A DNA stretch of 64,000 bases from CAZTTH01 sp964615975 (GTDB lineage Bacteria > Verrucomicrobiota > Lentisphaeria > JABSQK01 > JAJFLO01): positions 9,449 through 73,448 of the forward strand of contig CAZTTH010000018.1 of the NCBI GenBank assembly GCA_964615975.1, given 5' to 3'. Every line of letters begins with the position of its first letter. Within the stretch, counting starts at the first letter, position 1. Below are positions 18,063 to 28,047 of this stretch, in pieces. Position numbers and translations under genes: made by a program. The notes beneath the pieces were generated by a model, which was not told where the DNA came from, searched no databases, and worked only from the letters and a program-made list of their open reading frames with translations.

Positions 18063-20759
18063 TCAGAGCAGATCAAATATCACCTTGTGGACGATATGAC
18101 TCAACTCATTGAGGTCGAAAGGTTTGGTTATCATCCCAATAAATCCATACTGTTTATGGTTGGCGATTACCGGTTCATTCGCATACCCACTGGAGACAAT
18201 AGCTTTGACCTTGGAATCAAGTCCTTTCAATTCATTGAGAATTTCAACCCCACTCATTTGGCCCGGCAAGGTTAAATCCAATATAACCACATCGAATCCC
18301 GCCTTACTATTCATTTTCTGACCATAGAGCGAAATGGCTTCATGAGCATCTGCGGTCGAAATCACCTGATATCCCAAACAAGTTAATATAGTTGTTGCTG
18401 TTTCTCTGACAGTAACTTCATCATCACATAAGAGGATATTTCCATTGCCCTTGATCGGAGCCATTTTTTGGGGTTTATTTTCCCTGGTCACATTCATCAG
18501 ACTGACCGGCAGATAAACCTTAAATGAAGACCCCATTCCGGGTTGAGATTCAACCAGAATGGTTCCATTATGTCGCTTAATAATTGAATAACAAATCGCC
18601 AGTCCAAGTCCGTTGCCTTTTGCTTTGGTTGAGTAATAGGGATCAAATATTTTATTAATATTTTCCGGGTGAATCCCGATGCCACGATCCGTGATATCGA
18701 TCATGACGTATTTTCCTATTGCCAGATTGGGTATCATCAAGTCCGCGGTTTGTTCAAAATCAGCCAGGGTCACTTTAATTATACCGCCGTCCGGCATGGC
18801 TTGATTCGCGTTAATAACCAGATTCTGAATTACCTGACCAATTTGTCCTTCATCAATTTCAACGTTGGCAATTTGAGGTGGGAGGTTAAATTCGCATTTT
18901 GATTTGCTGCCACGGAGAGCAAATGTGGCTGATTCTGTAACCACTTCGACGAGGGATGCGGCTTTGCGAATCGGGGCGCCGCCGCGTGAAAAAGTCAACA
19001 GCTGATAGGTTAAATTTTTAACACGTTTGGTCGCAAATTCAGCCTCCTGCAAGATGGTTGATACTGGTTCATTCTTGTTGATGATCTCACGCGCCAATGA
19101 AATATTGCCCATGATTCCAGTCATGAGATTATTAAAATCATGGGCTATTCCCCCTGCCAATACACCAAGAGATTCCAATTTTGCCGACTTTTGCAATTCC
19201 ATTTCGGTTTTGCGTTGATCCGTTATATCTCTTACTATCAGGACAATTCCCAGCATTTCTCCTGCGGTATTGTAAATTGGTGCACAAGACTGGGAGATCA
19301 ATCGTTTATTATTGTCGCGATCGATCAAGATGACATCCTGTGTAAATGAAAGATCATTAGTGCTTTGAGTGCCACGGATTATGCGATGAAAAGGATTGTC
19401 AAGTGGTTGAACAGTGGTTTCATCGATAATTTGATAAATCTCGAGGATTGAACGCCCGAGGGCTTCGCGTTGAGTCCAGCCGGTTAATTTTTCAGCATTG
19501 GGATTGATCAGATTAACGATACCCTTGATATCCGTGGCAATCATCCCTTCAGTAATCGATCGCAGAGTGACCGATAAGCGCTCCTTTTCTTCGACCAAAG
19601 CCGCTTCAGTTTTTTTTCGCTCGGTTATATCCCTGATCACTCCGGTAAAATGACGTTCATCATTTTCATGAAATTCACTGAACGATATTTCAAAGGGAAA
19701 TTTCTGGCCATTCTTACGTCGTCCGATCAACTCCACGCCGGTCCAGGGTATATGTTTGATGCCTGTTGTCATATAACGGGTGATTGAAAAAAGATGCTTT
19801 GCCTGCAACGATTCAGGCATCAGGATAATCAGCGATTGACCAACCAACTCATCAGGTTTATAGCCAAAAACTGTTTCAACCGCATGGTTGGCAAAGAGAA
19901 TCGTGCTATCTCCATTGATAGTAATTATGGCATCGGTCGCGGTTTCAGCCAGGAGCCGGTAACGTTGCTCACTGACTTTTAATTCTGAAGTTGCTTTTTG
20001 TTTCTCTGAGACATCCCGGAAAACCAGGACCACGCCAATCACATTGCCCTTATCGTCCTTGATCGGTGCAGCACTATCTTCTATAGGATGGTGGGAACCA
20101 TCGCGAGCTATCAAGATGGTATGGTTTGCCAACCCCACCACAATTCCTTCCTGGATAACCCGGGGAATGGGACTATCCGCCTTTTCACCGGAAGTTTCAT
20201 TGATTATAATGAACACTTCGTTGAAATCCCTGCCTACAGCAACATTCTTATCCCAGCCGGTCAATCGTTCGGCAGTTTTATTCATAAATCGTATTTTGCC
20301 GCTGTCGTTGGTGGCAATAACTGCGTCACCAATACTGGCTAGGGTGGTGGACAACCACCGTTCGCTTTCCCTGAGTTGTTTTTCCACCTTATGTTTGTGC
20401 AGGGCAATGGCAACCACTGAATTGAGCTCACGCACATCAAAAGGTTTTAGTAAATAACCATACGGTTCGATAACCTTGACACGGGAAACCATTTCCTTGT
20501 CAGAATAGGCGGTGAGGAAAATGAAGGGAACATCGATTTCATCCTTGATCTTCTGGGCGGTCGTAATGCCATCGATTTTGCCCTTGATTTTGATATCCAT
20601 TAAAATGAGATCAGGCAATAGTTCACGCGCCAGTTTAATTGCCGATTCCCCGGTGGCAGCATAGGTTGGCACCGTATACCCCAAATGGGTTAATTGGTTC
20701 TGTAAATCCATGGCCGTTATCGCTTCGTCTTCAACTATCAAGATCGTTTCATTCGCCAT
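18063..20759 (-). CDS. REC-PAS(3)-histidine kinase-REC hybrid sensor
   Basis: An 898-residue cytoplasmic protein with receivers at both ends. The N-terminal receiver (residues 1-120) has acceptor Asp55 in LPDLILMDIKIKG. Three PAS domains follow (about 130-250, 265-385 and 390-520), each with a typical N-P-x-A/FGY core and a PAC tail ending in DITE or DIT. The H-box is GVLAGGIAHDFNNLMTG, then HATPase motifs NLVINANQAMPDGG and DRGIGI with GLGLAICYSII. A second receiver closes the protein (VVILDLTLPGQMSG). The start is well set: GGAGG lies eight bases before the ATG at 20759. It follows the Amt-kinase gene by 60 bases on the same strand and may be the next step in its signalling path. Confidence 0.92.
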   Translation of the reverse strand: MANETILIVEDEAITAMDLQNQLTHLGYTVPTYAATGESAIKLARELLPDLILMDIKIKGKIDGITTAQKIKDEIDVPFIFLTAYSDKEMVSRVKVIEPYGYLLKPFDVRELNSVVAIALHKHKVEKQLRESERWLSTTLASIGDAVIATNDSGKIRFMNKTAERLTGWDKNVAVGRDFNEVFIIINETSGEKADSPIPRVIQEGIVVGLANHTILIARDGSHHPIEDSAAPIKDDKGNVIGVVLVFRDVSEKQKATSELKVSEQRYRLLAETATDAIITINGDSTILFANHAVETVFGYKPDELVGQSLIILMPESLQAKHLFSITRYMTTGIKHIPWTGVELIGRRKNGQKFPFEISFSEFHENDERHFTGVIRDITERKKTEAALVEEKERLSVTLRSITEGMIATDIKGIVNLINPNAEKLTGWTQREALGRSILEIYQIIDETTVQPLDNPFHRIIRGTQSTNDLSFTQDVILIDRDNNKRLISQSCAPIYNTAGEMLGIVLIVRDITDQRKTEMELQKSAKLESLGVLAGGIAHDFNNLMTGIMGNISLAREIINKNEPVSTILQEAEFATKRVKNLTYQLLTFSRGGAPIRKAASLVEVVTESATFALRGSKSKCEFNLPPQIANVEIDEGQIGQVIQNLVINANQAMPDGGIIKVTLADFEQTADLMIPNLAIGKYVMIDITDRGIGIHPENINKIFDPYYSTKAKGNGLGLAICYSIIKRHNGTILVESQPGMGSSFKVYLPVSLMNVTRENKPQKMAPIKGNGNILLCDDEVTVRETATTILTCLGYQVISTADAHEAISLYGQKMNSKAGFDVVILDLTLPGQMSGVEILNELKGLDSKVKAIVSSGYANEPVIANHKQYGFIGMITKPFDLNELSHIVHKVIFDLL

Positions 20760-20819
20760 GCACGTCCTCCATTATTATCGCTTTCGCCAAGTGTGAAATC
20801 ATTAAAACAACAGAATCGA

Positions 20820-23800
20820 TTAAATTTGTTTAAATTTTATGTGAAATTCAGTGCCGTTTTGTCGGGTTAGATCAATACTTCCATCCAATTGTTTTACCAA
20901 CGCATGGACTAATTTCAATCCCAATGTCGCAGGCTGGGACAAGTTAAAATTTACCGGAATACCTATGCCATTGTCACTAATCACTAATAAATATTCTTGA
21001 TTTTGCTCCGCTGTGAGAGCAATCATTATCGTCGCCTTGAGGTGATCCTGGTTAAAATATTCTTGAGTAAAAGCATATTTGATGGAATTTGATACCAGTT
21101 CAGTTATGATCAGTCCACATGGCAATGCGGTATCAATTCCCAAGGCAATAGGTTCGACCGCGATCGTAATATGAATTTTGTTGGTATCAATTTTATAGCT
21201 GCCGCAGAGAAAGCTGATTATACTGGAGATATAACCAGAGATATCGACTCGCGCCAAGTCACTTGATCCATACAGTCGTTCATGAATCAATGCCATGGAA
21301 CGTATGCGATGCTGGCTTTCTCTGAAAATTTCAATCGTATGAGGATCACTAATATTTGATGATTGCAAGTTGAGGATACTGGTTATAACCTGCAGATTAT
21401 TTTTAACGCGATGATGAATTTCCTGTAATAACACCACTTTTTCGTCCAAAGATTGTTTTAATCGGTTTTCCGCCATGACCTGTTCGGTGATATCTTCACC
21501 TGTGGAGAGATATTGAACAATTTCGCCGCGATCATTGATAATGGGAGTGATGGTTTTTTGTTCATAATAAAGCTGACCATTCTTTTTGCGGTTTTTAAAT
21601 ATGTCACGAAAGACATTGCCTGAAAGAATGGTTGACCAGAGATTTTCATAATATTCTGCTGGGTGTTCACCGGATTTCAAAATCCGCGGTGTGTGCCCCA
21701 GTACTTCTTCCGGTTCGTAACCAGTCAATTGGACAAAAGAGGGATTGACAAATTCGATTATCCCCGAATGGTTGGTTATCATTACATTATCCGCGGTTTG
21801 CTTGACCGCGCTGGATAATTTATACAATTCAATTTCAGTGCTTTTGCGATTACTAATGTCTTCAAAGGTACCGACATAACTGCTGATTGCTCCATGATCA
21901 TCATGAATTGATGTCACCCTGACATTAACCCAAATCAGTTTATTGGTTGGAGAAAGGATTTGCATTTCCCATGTGTCATCGGCCTCGGCACTCATGTCGG
22001 TTTTAAATAGCTGGGAGAATTTTTCTTGATCCTGATCAAGAAATACTTCCCGCGCATATTTTTGGATCACCTGTTCCGCATTCAAGCCAGTGATGCTTTG
22101 CCAGCGCGGATTCACATATATAATTTTTCCGTCTCGATCCATTTCAAATATGCCCATCGGCGATGAATTACTCAAGGAACTGTAGCGCTTTACAGCTTGT
22201 TCGGCTTCGAGTCTCATTTCTCGGTGATCCTGGAGCAGATTAAGCGTCGCACGCCGTGCCTTATTGAGCTTGACAACCTGTTCCTGGAGGGAATTCCGGG
22301 TGACATTTAATGTTTCCTTTTCTCGCTCAAGCTGTTGGAGATAAATGCTGGCTTGAATTTCCATTTTTTGTTGTTCGGTTATATCCCGTACCAGACCGGT
22401 GTAGACAATTTCCTTTTCCATTTTGCTGAGATTTACAGTCATCTCAATGGGGAAGGTTGTTTGATTTTTACGTCGTGCCAGAAACACATTTTTGGTGGGC
22501 GATGAGTCAGTGTTCATGCGGATATATTCATTGATGTTAAAGGAATTGAGCGGGATGGAAAAACCCGGTTGTTGAGCGATAATTTTCATAATGGACAAGC
22601 CGATTATTTCCGCGGCTGAATAGCCAAAAAGTTTTTCGGCGCCGGGATTGGCACTGTTGATAATACCCTGCTTGCTAAAGGTGATGATCCCATCGCGTAA
22701 GTCCCTGATGATGATTTCACTTCGGTTCAGCGCCTTTTGCAACGCTTCCATCACTCGATTATATCCTTCGGCAATTATTCCTACTTCGGTGAAGGGCTCG
22801 ACTTTCAATCGTAAATTAAGGTCATTGGTGGTTATCTGTTTTTCCATCCCGGACAATAAGTCATACAATTCATTTCGAACCCCATGTTCAGAGACATTTA
22901 ACCCTTGTTCTTCGGCATCGCGACTGACCCGCAAAGGAAAATATTTATTTATCCTTCTCAGTATCAGGTATCCCGCCAGATATGTCCATACTGCGGCGAC
23001 AAGGATGCCGAGTAATTGGATAATCAATTGTTGACTACGTGTCAATCCGGTATTGAGAATCCGCAAATCACCAAATATCGCCACTGCGATTGTTCCCCAT
23101 ATACCACCGGCAAGATGTACCGGGATGGCTCCCACCGCATCATCCAGTCGCATGCGCAACAAGATGTCGTTTATGACGATCATCCAGAAGCTTCCGATTA
23201 TACCAATCAGAACTGCTGTGGTATTTGATACGGCATGACATGATGCAGTAATTGAAACCATTCCGGCCAGAGAACCGTTCATCAGCAGAATCACATCAGG
23301 TTTCGAACTTCGCCGCCATCCCACAATCAACGCAATTATCCCGCCTGCGACACCCGCTAACAGGGTATTCAAGATGATTGGACTGATTTGCTGATTAAGT
23401 TTTAATGTGCTGCCGCCATTAAACCCCACCCATCCTATCCATAAAAAAATAACCCCCAATACCGACATCGGAATATTGCTGCTGGTGAAATCATTGTGTT
23501 TCCCGTCCGCGTTAAAACGCCCGATTCTGGGGCCAATGATCATAATGGTATACAGCGCCAACCACCCCCCAATGGAATGAACCACGGTAGATCCGGCAAA
23601 ATCAACAAACCCTAAATTTTTGAGCCAGCCCCGGGCCCCGGTTGTCGATGACTCGTACCAGGCCCAATGACCGTAAAGCGGATAAATTAATCCGGCAATA
23701 AGGATGACAATCACCAGATACGCAGAAAAATGTATTCGCTCGGCGGTCGCGCCAGATACGATCGAAGCAGAGGTAGCGCAAAACAACACTGCGAAAAGGA

Positions 23801-24077
23801 AAAAAGCCGACCACCAATAATGCTGATCAGTAAACGTTAAAAACCATTGGCTGGTGCCGAACATCCCATTCCAACTGCTGCCAAACATGAGGGCAAAACC
23901 AAATCCCCAAAACAAGATTAAGGGAAGTATAATCGACATGAGATTTTTAATGGCCACATTGATATTGTTTTTCGATCGAGTCATGCCGGTTTCAAAACAC
24001 AAGAATCCTGCCTGCATGAATAAGATCAAGATCGAACAAAATAAAATCCAAACAACATCAAGCATTGTGTGTGACAT
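20820..24077 (-). CDS. ammonium transporter-histidine kinase fusion sensor
   Basis: A 1085-residue protein. Residues 1-385 form an Amt/Rh ammonium channel with about eleven membrane helices. The functional residues are kept: Asp159 and His167 in VDFAGSTVVHSIGG, and the second pore His321 in AIPVHLAGG. A short HAMP-like linker (about 425-450) leads to three PAS domains (about 455-575, 640-750 and 765-880). The kinase is of the HisKA_2 type (EIHHRVKNNLQVITSIL, His888/889), with a HATPase domain ending at the C-terminus. Amt-kinase fusions are known as ammonium sensors, for example in the anammox bacterium Kuenenia. No receiver is fused, and no GlnK is nearby. The gene begins 11 bases after the c-heme sensor gene, so the two are probably co-translated. 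Confidence 0.95.
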   Translation of the reverse strand: MSHTMLDVVWILFCSILILFMQAGFLCFETGMTRSKNNINVAIKNLMSIILPLILFWGFGFALMFGSSWNGMFGTSQWFLTFTDQHYWWSAFFLFAVLFCATSASIVSGATAERIHFSAYLVIVILIAGLIYPLYGHWAWYESSTTGARGWLKNLGFVDFAGSTVVHSIGGWLALYTIMIIGPRIGRFNADGKHNDFTSSNIPMSVLGVIFLWIGWVGFNGGSTLKLNQQISPIILNTLLAGVAGGIIALIVGWRRSSKPDVILLMNGSLAGMVSITASCHAVSNTTAVLIGIIGSFWMIVINDILLRMRLDDAVGAIPVHLAGGIWGTIAVAIFGDLRILNTGLTRSQQLIIQLLGILVAAVWTYLAGYLILRRINKYFPLRVSRDAEEQGLNVSEHGVRNELYDLLSGMEKQITTNDLNLRLKVEPFTEVGIIAEGYNRVMEALQKALNRSEIIIRDLRDGIITFSKQGIINSANPGAEKLFGYSAAEIIGLSIMKIIAQQPGFSIPLNSFNINEYIRMNTDSSPTKNVFLARRKNQTTFPIEMTVNLSKMEKEIVYTGLVRDITEQQKMEIQASIYLQQLEREKETLNVTRNSLQEQVVKLNKARRATLNLLQDHREMRLEAEQAVKRYSSLSNSSPMGIFEMDRDGKIIYVNPRWQSITGLNAEQVIQKYAREVFLDQDQEKFSQLFKTDMSAEADDTWEMQILSPTNKLIWVNVRVTSIHDDHGAISSYVGTFEDISNRKSTEIELYKLSSAVKQTADNVMITNHSGIIEFVNPSFVQLTGYEPEEVLGHTPRILKSGEHPAEYYENLWSTILSGNVFRDIFKNRKKNGQLYYEQKTITPIINDRGEIVQYLSTGEDITEQVMAENRLKQSLDEKVVLLQEIHHRVKNNLQVITSILNLQSSNISDPHTIEIFRESQHRIRSMALIHERLYGSSDLARVDISGYISSIISFLCGSYKIDTNKIHITIAVEPIALGIDTALPCGLIITELVSNSIKYAFTQEYFNQDHLKATIMIALTAEQNQEYLLVISDNGIGIPVNFNLSQPATLGLKLVHALVKQLDGSIDLTRQNGTEFHIKFKQI

Positions 24078-24088
24078 AAAAGCGGGAC

Positions 24089-25222
24089 CTAGATCGGTGA
24101 ATTCTCAATATCATCCAAATCGTATTTCGGCGGGCTGCCGTGCTGAATTAAAATTTTATTGATTTCAGTTTTGAGTTTCAGCATATCATTTTCACGCTCG
24201 ATCGCAAAGGAATTAAATAGATCCACTTCCCTGCGACTCTCCTCGGATTCGATCAGTGCTTGTTTTAGTTGCAGTTCCGCTATTTTACGCACTTCATTTT
24301 CATGGTGGAGCGTGGCATTCATACTTTCCAGTTTCTCTTTTTGTTCTGCCAGAATAGCTTCCATTTTTTTCTGTTTGATGATTTCAGCTTTCATTTGCGA
24401 ATTCAAGTTCTTGGTTTTTAAGGCAAAATCCTGAGCTTGTTTATAGGATTTTCTTAATCCTCCAATGGTCATGTACAGACAGCCCAGTCCGCCCAAACAA
24501 AGAACGGTCGTCATTGCGATGGCTTCCCAGATGCCTTGTCGGATTTGCTCATTAATGTTCTCCATCGGGAGGATGATCTCCAGCACCCCTCTGACATCCC
24601 CCTCCTTCCAGTCGCGCTTGGGACTCTCAGGGTGAGTATTATGGCAGGAAACGCAGCGTTCTTGCATGAAGTCAGCGGTGGCATAACGAATCGAATAGCG
24701 ATCTCCATAGGATTCAAAACTATAGTATGGCTGATCCGGGTGTATGCGTAATATCTCCAGTGCATCTTGTTCAAACTTATCGCGGGCGCCTCCTGATTTC
24801 CGAAAGGGGAAGGGATAATCGCTATAGAGCCGGGTGGTGGCGCCTTTCATGGTTTCACTGATTTTTTCGCCCAGCATAATACTCAGGGTGGCGGGCAAAG
24901 GAATCGCTCCGGTCACATCCTTATAATTATGGACAACCTTCCCGTTGTTTTCTCTGATGGGCGTGACCACCTCTGAAGTATATAAAACCCGGAAGTCAGC
25001 AATCGCCTGGGAAAACAGACTGGCGTAATACAATGCGGTTTTTTCTGAAATAATACTTGTTAGGCGAAAAAACTGCCAGGTGATCAACATGAAGGCGATT
25101 ATGGTGACCACACATAAGAAGCGAAAGGAGCGGCGAACAATGAAAGTGGTTAATTTAGAATCCGGATCTTTCTCCAAGATAATGGGAGCCTCTTCAGTTA
25201 CCACATGCTCAGGATAATCCAT
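24089..25222 (-). CDS. membrane c-heme sensor protein (Tll0287/DUF3365-like)
   Basis: A 377-residue protein with two membrane helices (about residues 35-52 and 234-254) enclosing a periplasmic domain. That domain has a c-type heme-binding motif, CVSCH at residues 190-194, followed by NTHPESPKRDWKEGDVRGVLE, the style of the Tll0287-like (DUF3365) sensory domain. After the second helix comes a long cytoplasmic coiled coil (about 260-360) with no kinase or cyclase domain. It may therefore pass a redox or ligand signal to a partner. The partner is probably the Amt-kinase, whose gene starts 11 bases downstream. The gene follows the secreted glycosidase-like gene by 26 bases on the same strand. The family assignment rests on motif and topology. 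Confidence 0.8.
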   Translation of the reverse strand: MDYPEHVVTEEAPIILEKDPDSKLTTFIVRRSFRFLCVVTIIAFMLITWQFFRLTSIISEKTALYYASLFSQAIADFRVLYTSEVVTPIRENNGKVVHNYKDVTGAIPLPATLSIMLGEKISETMKGATTRLYSDYPFPFRKSGGARDKFEQDALEILRIHPDQPYYSFESYGDRYSIRYATADFMQERCVSCHNTHPESPKRDWKEGDVRGVLEIILPMENINEQIRQGIWEAIAMTTVLCLGGLGCLYMTIGGLRKSYKQAQDFALKTKNLNSQMKAEIIKQKKMEAILAEQKEKLESMNATLHHENEVRKIAELQLKQALIESEESRREVDLFNSFAIERENDMLKLKTEINKILIQHGSPPKYDLDDIENSPI

Positions 25223-25248
25223 CGGACGACCGGACCTTGTAAGTAGAT

Positions 25249-27858
25249 TTAGTTGCGATCGGGCAATTGCTTGTAGGTATCGTAATAATGGATGGCAAAA
25301 CCAATGAAATGTTCGTGTGTGTTGAATGCGTCAGCGACTTCTTCCAACACATCTTCCATGTAACTTTTGCTGGTCCCTGAAAAGGTAATTTTGGCATGCA
25401 TATTTTCAATCGATTCAAATCCTGCCATGCTCAAGTGGCCGTTATTTTTGCGTTGTTCAAAAGGAGTGAAGCCATTATAACCCCCATCTTCCTTAAGCAT
25501 ACCTTTCGCCCACACTCCCAATTTTTGTAGGTCCGCGTTCGGATCAAAACGCGTATAACCATATAGTTCATATAAATTCATCAGTGCGGCATTATACGCG
25601 ATGAGATTCGCTATATTCTTCGTTTTTGCCAATCCCATCAAGTTCATGTTGCCGGAGCGGATGACGCGCACTGGAAATGAGTTAATATTACTCATGAATG
25701 AAACTGATTGCGCATTATTATTTGTTATTTTTCCGTTATTTTCCGGGACTGCATAGACAAAACTTACGTCGATCGGTTCATATTTAAATGTTTCGACCCC
25801 CAGGTAAATCTTTTTTCCCATTTTATTGGCATAATTTACTTCACTCTCGCCATGCTTGATAATGCCGTCGGCGCCGCCAGCGAAATTGCGATAATCCATG
25901 ATCCCGATGTTATCGACAATATCGATCAGGTGTTGCGCGGCATTTTTTCGTGCGCCATTAAATTCCAATTCATATTTCAACGAACCGTCATCATTTTTAG
26001 CTTCATCAAACCAAAAGGGGATATCAATCCCATAGACCATTTCACTTCCCGATGCTTTCAATAAATCCATTACTTTTTGATTAAGATTGAAAAATTGGGT
26101 GAGGATGTTGGTTGATTGCGGACCAGCAAATCCCAGTAATTGATAAGGTTCATTGTCAAGATGGATGCCATAAAATCGTGATTCGACTGGTGAATCGCGA
26201 TTGAATTCAATCAGGCTGCGTACCTGCGCCAGAACCCGGGGATGTTGTTCACTTAAAACATATTCGGGATAACCATCGAGTGCGTGAATCAGTATCCCTT
26301 TGCTGGATGCCTCTTTGATGAGGGCGCGCATATCTTCCGGATAGGAAATTATACAGCTGACATTTTCGGTCAGATCGTTTTCAAATCGATAGATCAACTG
26401 GAGAAAGAGTTCATTGACTTGATATTGCTTGCAAAAGGCAAAGAATTCCCTGCGATAATCCTTTTCAAACAATAATTTATCCGTAAACCATACCCACATG
26501 GCGCGTGACAACTGGCGTGGGGGCAGGTTGGGAGTTGAGGATTCGCGGGAAAAGGGTATCGAACAAGACGGCTTTTCTTTGAAATTTATATCATCGATAT
26601 ACACCGTGCCCTTGCTTTTTTCAGTAAAATTGAACACCAAAGTGCTGGCTTTGGTCGACATTAACTTGAAAGCCCGATAAGGAACAATTATTTCCTGCCA
26701 CTCGGTCGTCAACGGGCCGCCAAGAAATTCGGATGCCAATCCTGCGGGTTTGGAATCTTCTTTGGCAAGCCATTGGGGATCCGCGATCTGAATAGTAAAA
26801 TCTTCCCCGCCCACTTCTCCCTTGACCCAAAATGAGAGATAGGGGAAATGAGATATATCGAGATATTTCGCTGTGGAGTTTAGGTTTTCATCATTAAATA
26901 AATGGAACCAAATACCACAAAATCCCTCCGCGGCTTTGGTGTAATTTAATTTCAATGACCGACCATTTGTTCCCCGGAACTGTCTGCGGGTCAAATGCAT
27001 GGTTATGGTTGATTCACCGGCCTGAAAATGGTTGTAGTAGCCACCCTGATTCGTGGTAATATTATTATCGATGTTCCAGATCTCCAGCAACTTACACGAT
27101 GAGTCGGGCGAGGAAATGGTCATGGCGGCAGGGTTCGCGGGCGCCGGACTGGCGGAGGTCGGATTAATTGCAGATTTTACGGTGGAATTTACCTCGCTAA
27201 TCGATGGCATCGGGGGGGGGATTTCCGGGGCGGCATTCCGGACGGTGTTCATCGGTTCATCCAATGTCTTCAGGCTGATATTATCAACATATATCACACC
27301 AGCTCCAGGTGCATTAAAATTGAATATCAACTTGGTAATGATCAACTGTTTCAGGCTGAACATCGGCAGGGGAATAGAGACTTCCTGCCATTGGGTGGTT
27401 ATTCCGCCGGTTAAATACTTTGTGATCATGCCGGCAGAATTAACCTGAGTCATATCGGTTTTTACCACGGGCAAAACTTCAAGGGAAAAATTTTCGCCAC
27501 CTTGATCACCTTTTACCCACAGGGTTAAACGCTGATAATTACCCATGTTTAAAAACGCATGACTATTTTGCGGCGAATCGGTTTCGTCGTAAAGGGTCAT
27601 CTCGATTTTACCCGCACCATCTCCAGGGTTGCGATAAATGATTTTCAGGCTTCGACCCTGATCACCATGTGCGACGTTGCGATCAAGATAAAAGTCTGCT
27701 TGTGAGGTTCCGGAGGTGACACTTTTATAACTCCCTCCCAACTCATTCATGATTCCGCGATCAAAGGTCGCGATGGCAAGTTCATTGGCATGGATCGATA
27801 TCGCCATGATGAGGGTAGCGAAAATAATCAAAGTGACGATGGCGTTAATCGGTTTCAT
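25249..27858 (-). CDS. secreted protein with two jelly-roll CBM-like repeats and a TIM-barrel-like domain
   Basis: An 869-residue exported protein with a signal peptide (residues 1-24). Two related beta-sandwich domains follow, at about 28-205 and 255-430. They share the order S-L-K-I/L-x-Y, then L-T/S-F/L-W-V-K-G, TTQWQE or TTEWQE, FNF, and VIYVDNISLK or TVYIDDINFK. This pattern is typical of carbohydrate-binding jelly-rolls (CBM11/CIA30-like). From about 450 to 780 a glycosidase-style barrel starts with SRAMWVWF and contains FYGIHLDNEPYQL with acidic residues. No catalytic pair can be assigned. It lies between a TPR/beta-barrel gene upstream and a sensor operon downstream. A role in binding or cutting an extracellular polysaccharide is an inference. 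Confidence 0.65.
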   Translation of the reverse strand: MKPINAIVTLIIFATLIMAISIHANELAIATFDRGIMNELGGSYKSVTSGTSQADFYLDRNVAHGDQGRSLKIIYRNPGDGAGKIEMTLYDETDSPQNSHAFLNMGNYQRLTLWVKGDQGGENFSLEVLPVVKTDMTQVNSAGMITKYLTGGITTQWQEVSIPLPMFSLKQLIITKLIFNFNAPGAGVIYVDNISLKTLDEPMNTVRNAAPEIPPPMPSISEVNSTVKSAINPTSASPAPANPAAMTISSPDSSCKLLEIWNIDNNITTNQGGYYNHFQAGESTITMHLTRRQFRGTNGRSLKLNYTKAAEGFCGIWFHLFNDENLNSTAKYLDISHFPYLSFWVKGEVGGEDFTIQIADPQWLAKEDSKPAGLASEFLGGPLTTEWQEIIVPYRAFKLMSTKASTLVFNFTEKSKGTVYIDDINFKEKPSCSIPFSRESSTPNLPPRQLSRAMWVWFTDKLLFEKDYRREFFAFCKQYQVNELFLQLIYRFENDLTENVSCIISYPEDMRALIKEASSKGILIHALDGYPEYVLSEQHPRVLAQVRSLIEFNRDSPVESRFYGIHLDNEPYQLLGFAGPQSTNILTQFFNLNQKVMDLLKASGSEMVYGIDIPFWFDEAKNDDGSLKYELEFNGARKNAAQHLIDIVDNIGIMDYRNFAGGADGIIKHGESEVNYANKMGKKIYLGVETFKYEPIDVSFVYAVPENNGKITNNNAQSVSFMSNINSFPVRVIRSGNMNLMGLAKTKNIANLIAYNAALMNLYELYGYTRFDPNADLQKLGVWAKGMLKEDGGYNGFTPFEQRKNNGHLSMAGFESIENMHAKITFSGTSKSYMEDVLEEVADAFNTHEHFIGFAIHYYDTYKQLPDRN

Positions 27859-28047
27859 GGCATGCCTTTCTAGAGCTTAGATTTTGAGTTTAATAAATGA
27901 ACGCACTCACCATGATGGAAGAGGTGCGCGATTGTCACTGCGAATGATCGGTTCTCAGGCATCGGTTCTGATTAACTTCGCTTAAATCGATCCCGGAGGT
28001 CATATCCCGATTTGAACCCGGAAGCAGTCGGTTTGTTCACCGGCAGG

